Source of the DNA: Saprospiraceae bacterium
GTDB taxonomy: Bacteria; Bacteroidota; Bacteroidia; Chitinophagales; Saprospiraceae
DNA length: 37,298 bases
Assembly: GCA_014379065.1 (NCBI GenBank)
Contig: JACMMM010000172.1
Coordinates: forward strand, 1-37,298
Direction: 5' to 3'
Shown: piece by piece, positions 36,274 through 37,298 of the stretch
Numbering within the stretch: the first letter of the stretch is position 1
Layout: every line of letters starts with the position of its first letter
The notes under the pieces: model-generated
What the model was told of the DNA's origin: nothing
Seen by the model: the letters and a program-made list of their open reading frames with translations, nothing else
Databases searched by the model: none
Position numbers and translations under genes: made by a program

Positions 36274-37298
36274 ATGAAGTATTTCTTCCTAACCGTCGCG
36301 ACAACCCTGCTCGCGTATTCTGCTGCTTTTTCTCAACAATCCTCCATTTCCGAAAGAAAACTGCACAAGCACGTCGCGTATCTTGCTTCTGATAAACTCA
36401 AAGGTCGTGCCACGGGTACGCCAGAGGAGATTAAAGCGGCTAATTACATCGCCAAGCAATTCCGGCAAATTGGCCTTGCACCCAAAGGCGACAATGGTAC
36501 ATTTTTCCATAAATTTGGTTTCAAAAAGTCCAGCGACCCACATGGCGGCGTGGACGAAAACGCCAAACAAGTGTACAGCCAAAACGTGGCCGCATATCTG
36601 GATAATGGCGCGCCCTACACTATCGTCATTGGCGGGCATTATGACCACCTAGGTCTTGGGCACGACCACAACTCTTTGGATGCCAACCCAGAAGGGAAAA
36701 TCCACAACGGCGCGGACGACAACGCGAGCGGTACAGCTGGGGTGATCGAACTTGCGCGCTACTTCGCCAAAAATGGCGTGAAAGAGCAGCACAACTTCCT
36801 TTTTCTATGCTTCTCTGGCGAGGAACTTGGGCTGTACGGCTCCAAAAAATATACAGAATTTCCCACCATAGACCTTTCTCAGGTGAGTTTTATGATTAAT
36901 ATGGACATGATTGGCCGCCTAAACGCCGAGAAAAAACTGGTCGTGGGCGGTGTTGGCACCGCGCCGGATTTTGTACCGACCCTGAAAGGCATTACCACGG
37001 GCTTGAGCATCAAGCTCGACAGCGCTGGCGTAGGGCCAAGCGATCACACCTCGTTTTATTTGAAAAATATCCCCGTGCTTTTCTTCTTCACGGGCCAACA
37101 CTCGGATTACCACAAACCTTCTGATGACATTGAGAAGGTGAATTTTAAAGGAGAGATCCAAGTGGTCGAAACCGTGGTTCAAGTGATCCAAAAACTTGAC
37201 AATCAACCAAAACTGAAGTTTCAGGAAACAAAATCCAAAGAAAGCACTAATGCGAGTTTCAAGGTTACGCTCGGTATCATGCCTGATTACACCTATGA
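36274..37298 (+). CDS. Secreted M28 family metallopeptidase (3' truncated by window edge)
   Basis: MKYFFLTVATTLLAYSAAFSQ signal; YLASDKLKGRATGTPEE, VIGGHYDHLGLG, IHNGADDNASGTAGVIELAR, FLCFSGEELGLYGSKKY, MINMDMIGRL, PSDHTSFYLKNIPVLFFFTGQHSDYHKPSDD; open to the edge, so absent from the ORF track. Confidence 0.92.
   Translation, partial: MKYFFLTVATTLLAYSAAFSQQSSISERKLHKHVAYLASDKLKGRATGTPEEIKAANYIAKQFRQIGLAPKGDNGTFFHKFGFKKSSDPHGGVDENAKQVYSQNVAAYLDNGAPYTIVIGGHYDHLGLGHDHNSLDANPEGKIHNGADDNASGTAGVIELARYFAKNGVKEQHNFLFLCFSGEELGLYGSKKYTEFPTIDLSQVSFMINMDMIGRLNAEKKLVVGGVGTAPDFVPTLKGITTGLSIKLDSAGVGPSDHTSFYLKNIPVLFFFTGQHSDYHKPSDDIEKVNFKGEIQVVETVVQVIQKLDNQPKLKFQETKSKESTNASFKVTLGIMPDYTY

Overview
This 37.3 kb window is protein-dense. 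Gene content (Bacteroidota-type ECF sigma/FecR pair, T9SS-type C-terminal domain, Rho with a long Arg/Asp/Pro-rich insert, TAnnTTTG-like promoter boxes) points to a Bacteroidota chromosome. I found no tRNA, rRNA, CRISPR array or intact transposase. Most genes are ordinary: serS, rho, a class I aminotransferase, an M16 peptidase, an M28 peptidase, a duplicated ABC ATPase, a Crp/Fnr regulator and a GH25 lysozyme. The strongest candidate for an under-described system is the co-directional cluster at about 5571-11708. It encodes a BNR/sortilin-like lipoprotein, a ferritin-like (VioB/PF12902-type) protein, a small Cys-rich protein with repeated C-x5-C motifs, a DUF692/MNIO enzyme and a DUF2063 partner. 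The last three resemble a bufferin/methanobactin-like RiPP cassette, with an unusual signal-peptide-less precursor and a ferritin-like protein attached. Other items worth a look: a PPAD-like secreted deiminase, an EAD-like adaptor/membrane protein pair, a twin-AAA protein with a duplicated N-terminal domain, an unlisted 57-aa secreted ORF, and several long perfect or near-perfect inverted repeats. All family assignments come from reading the sequences; no database search was run.
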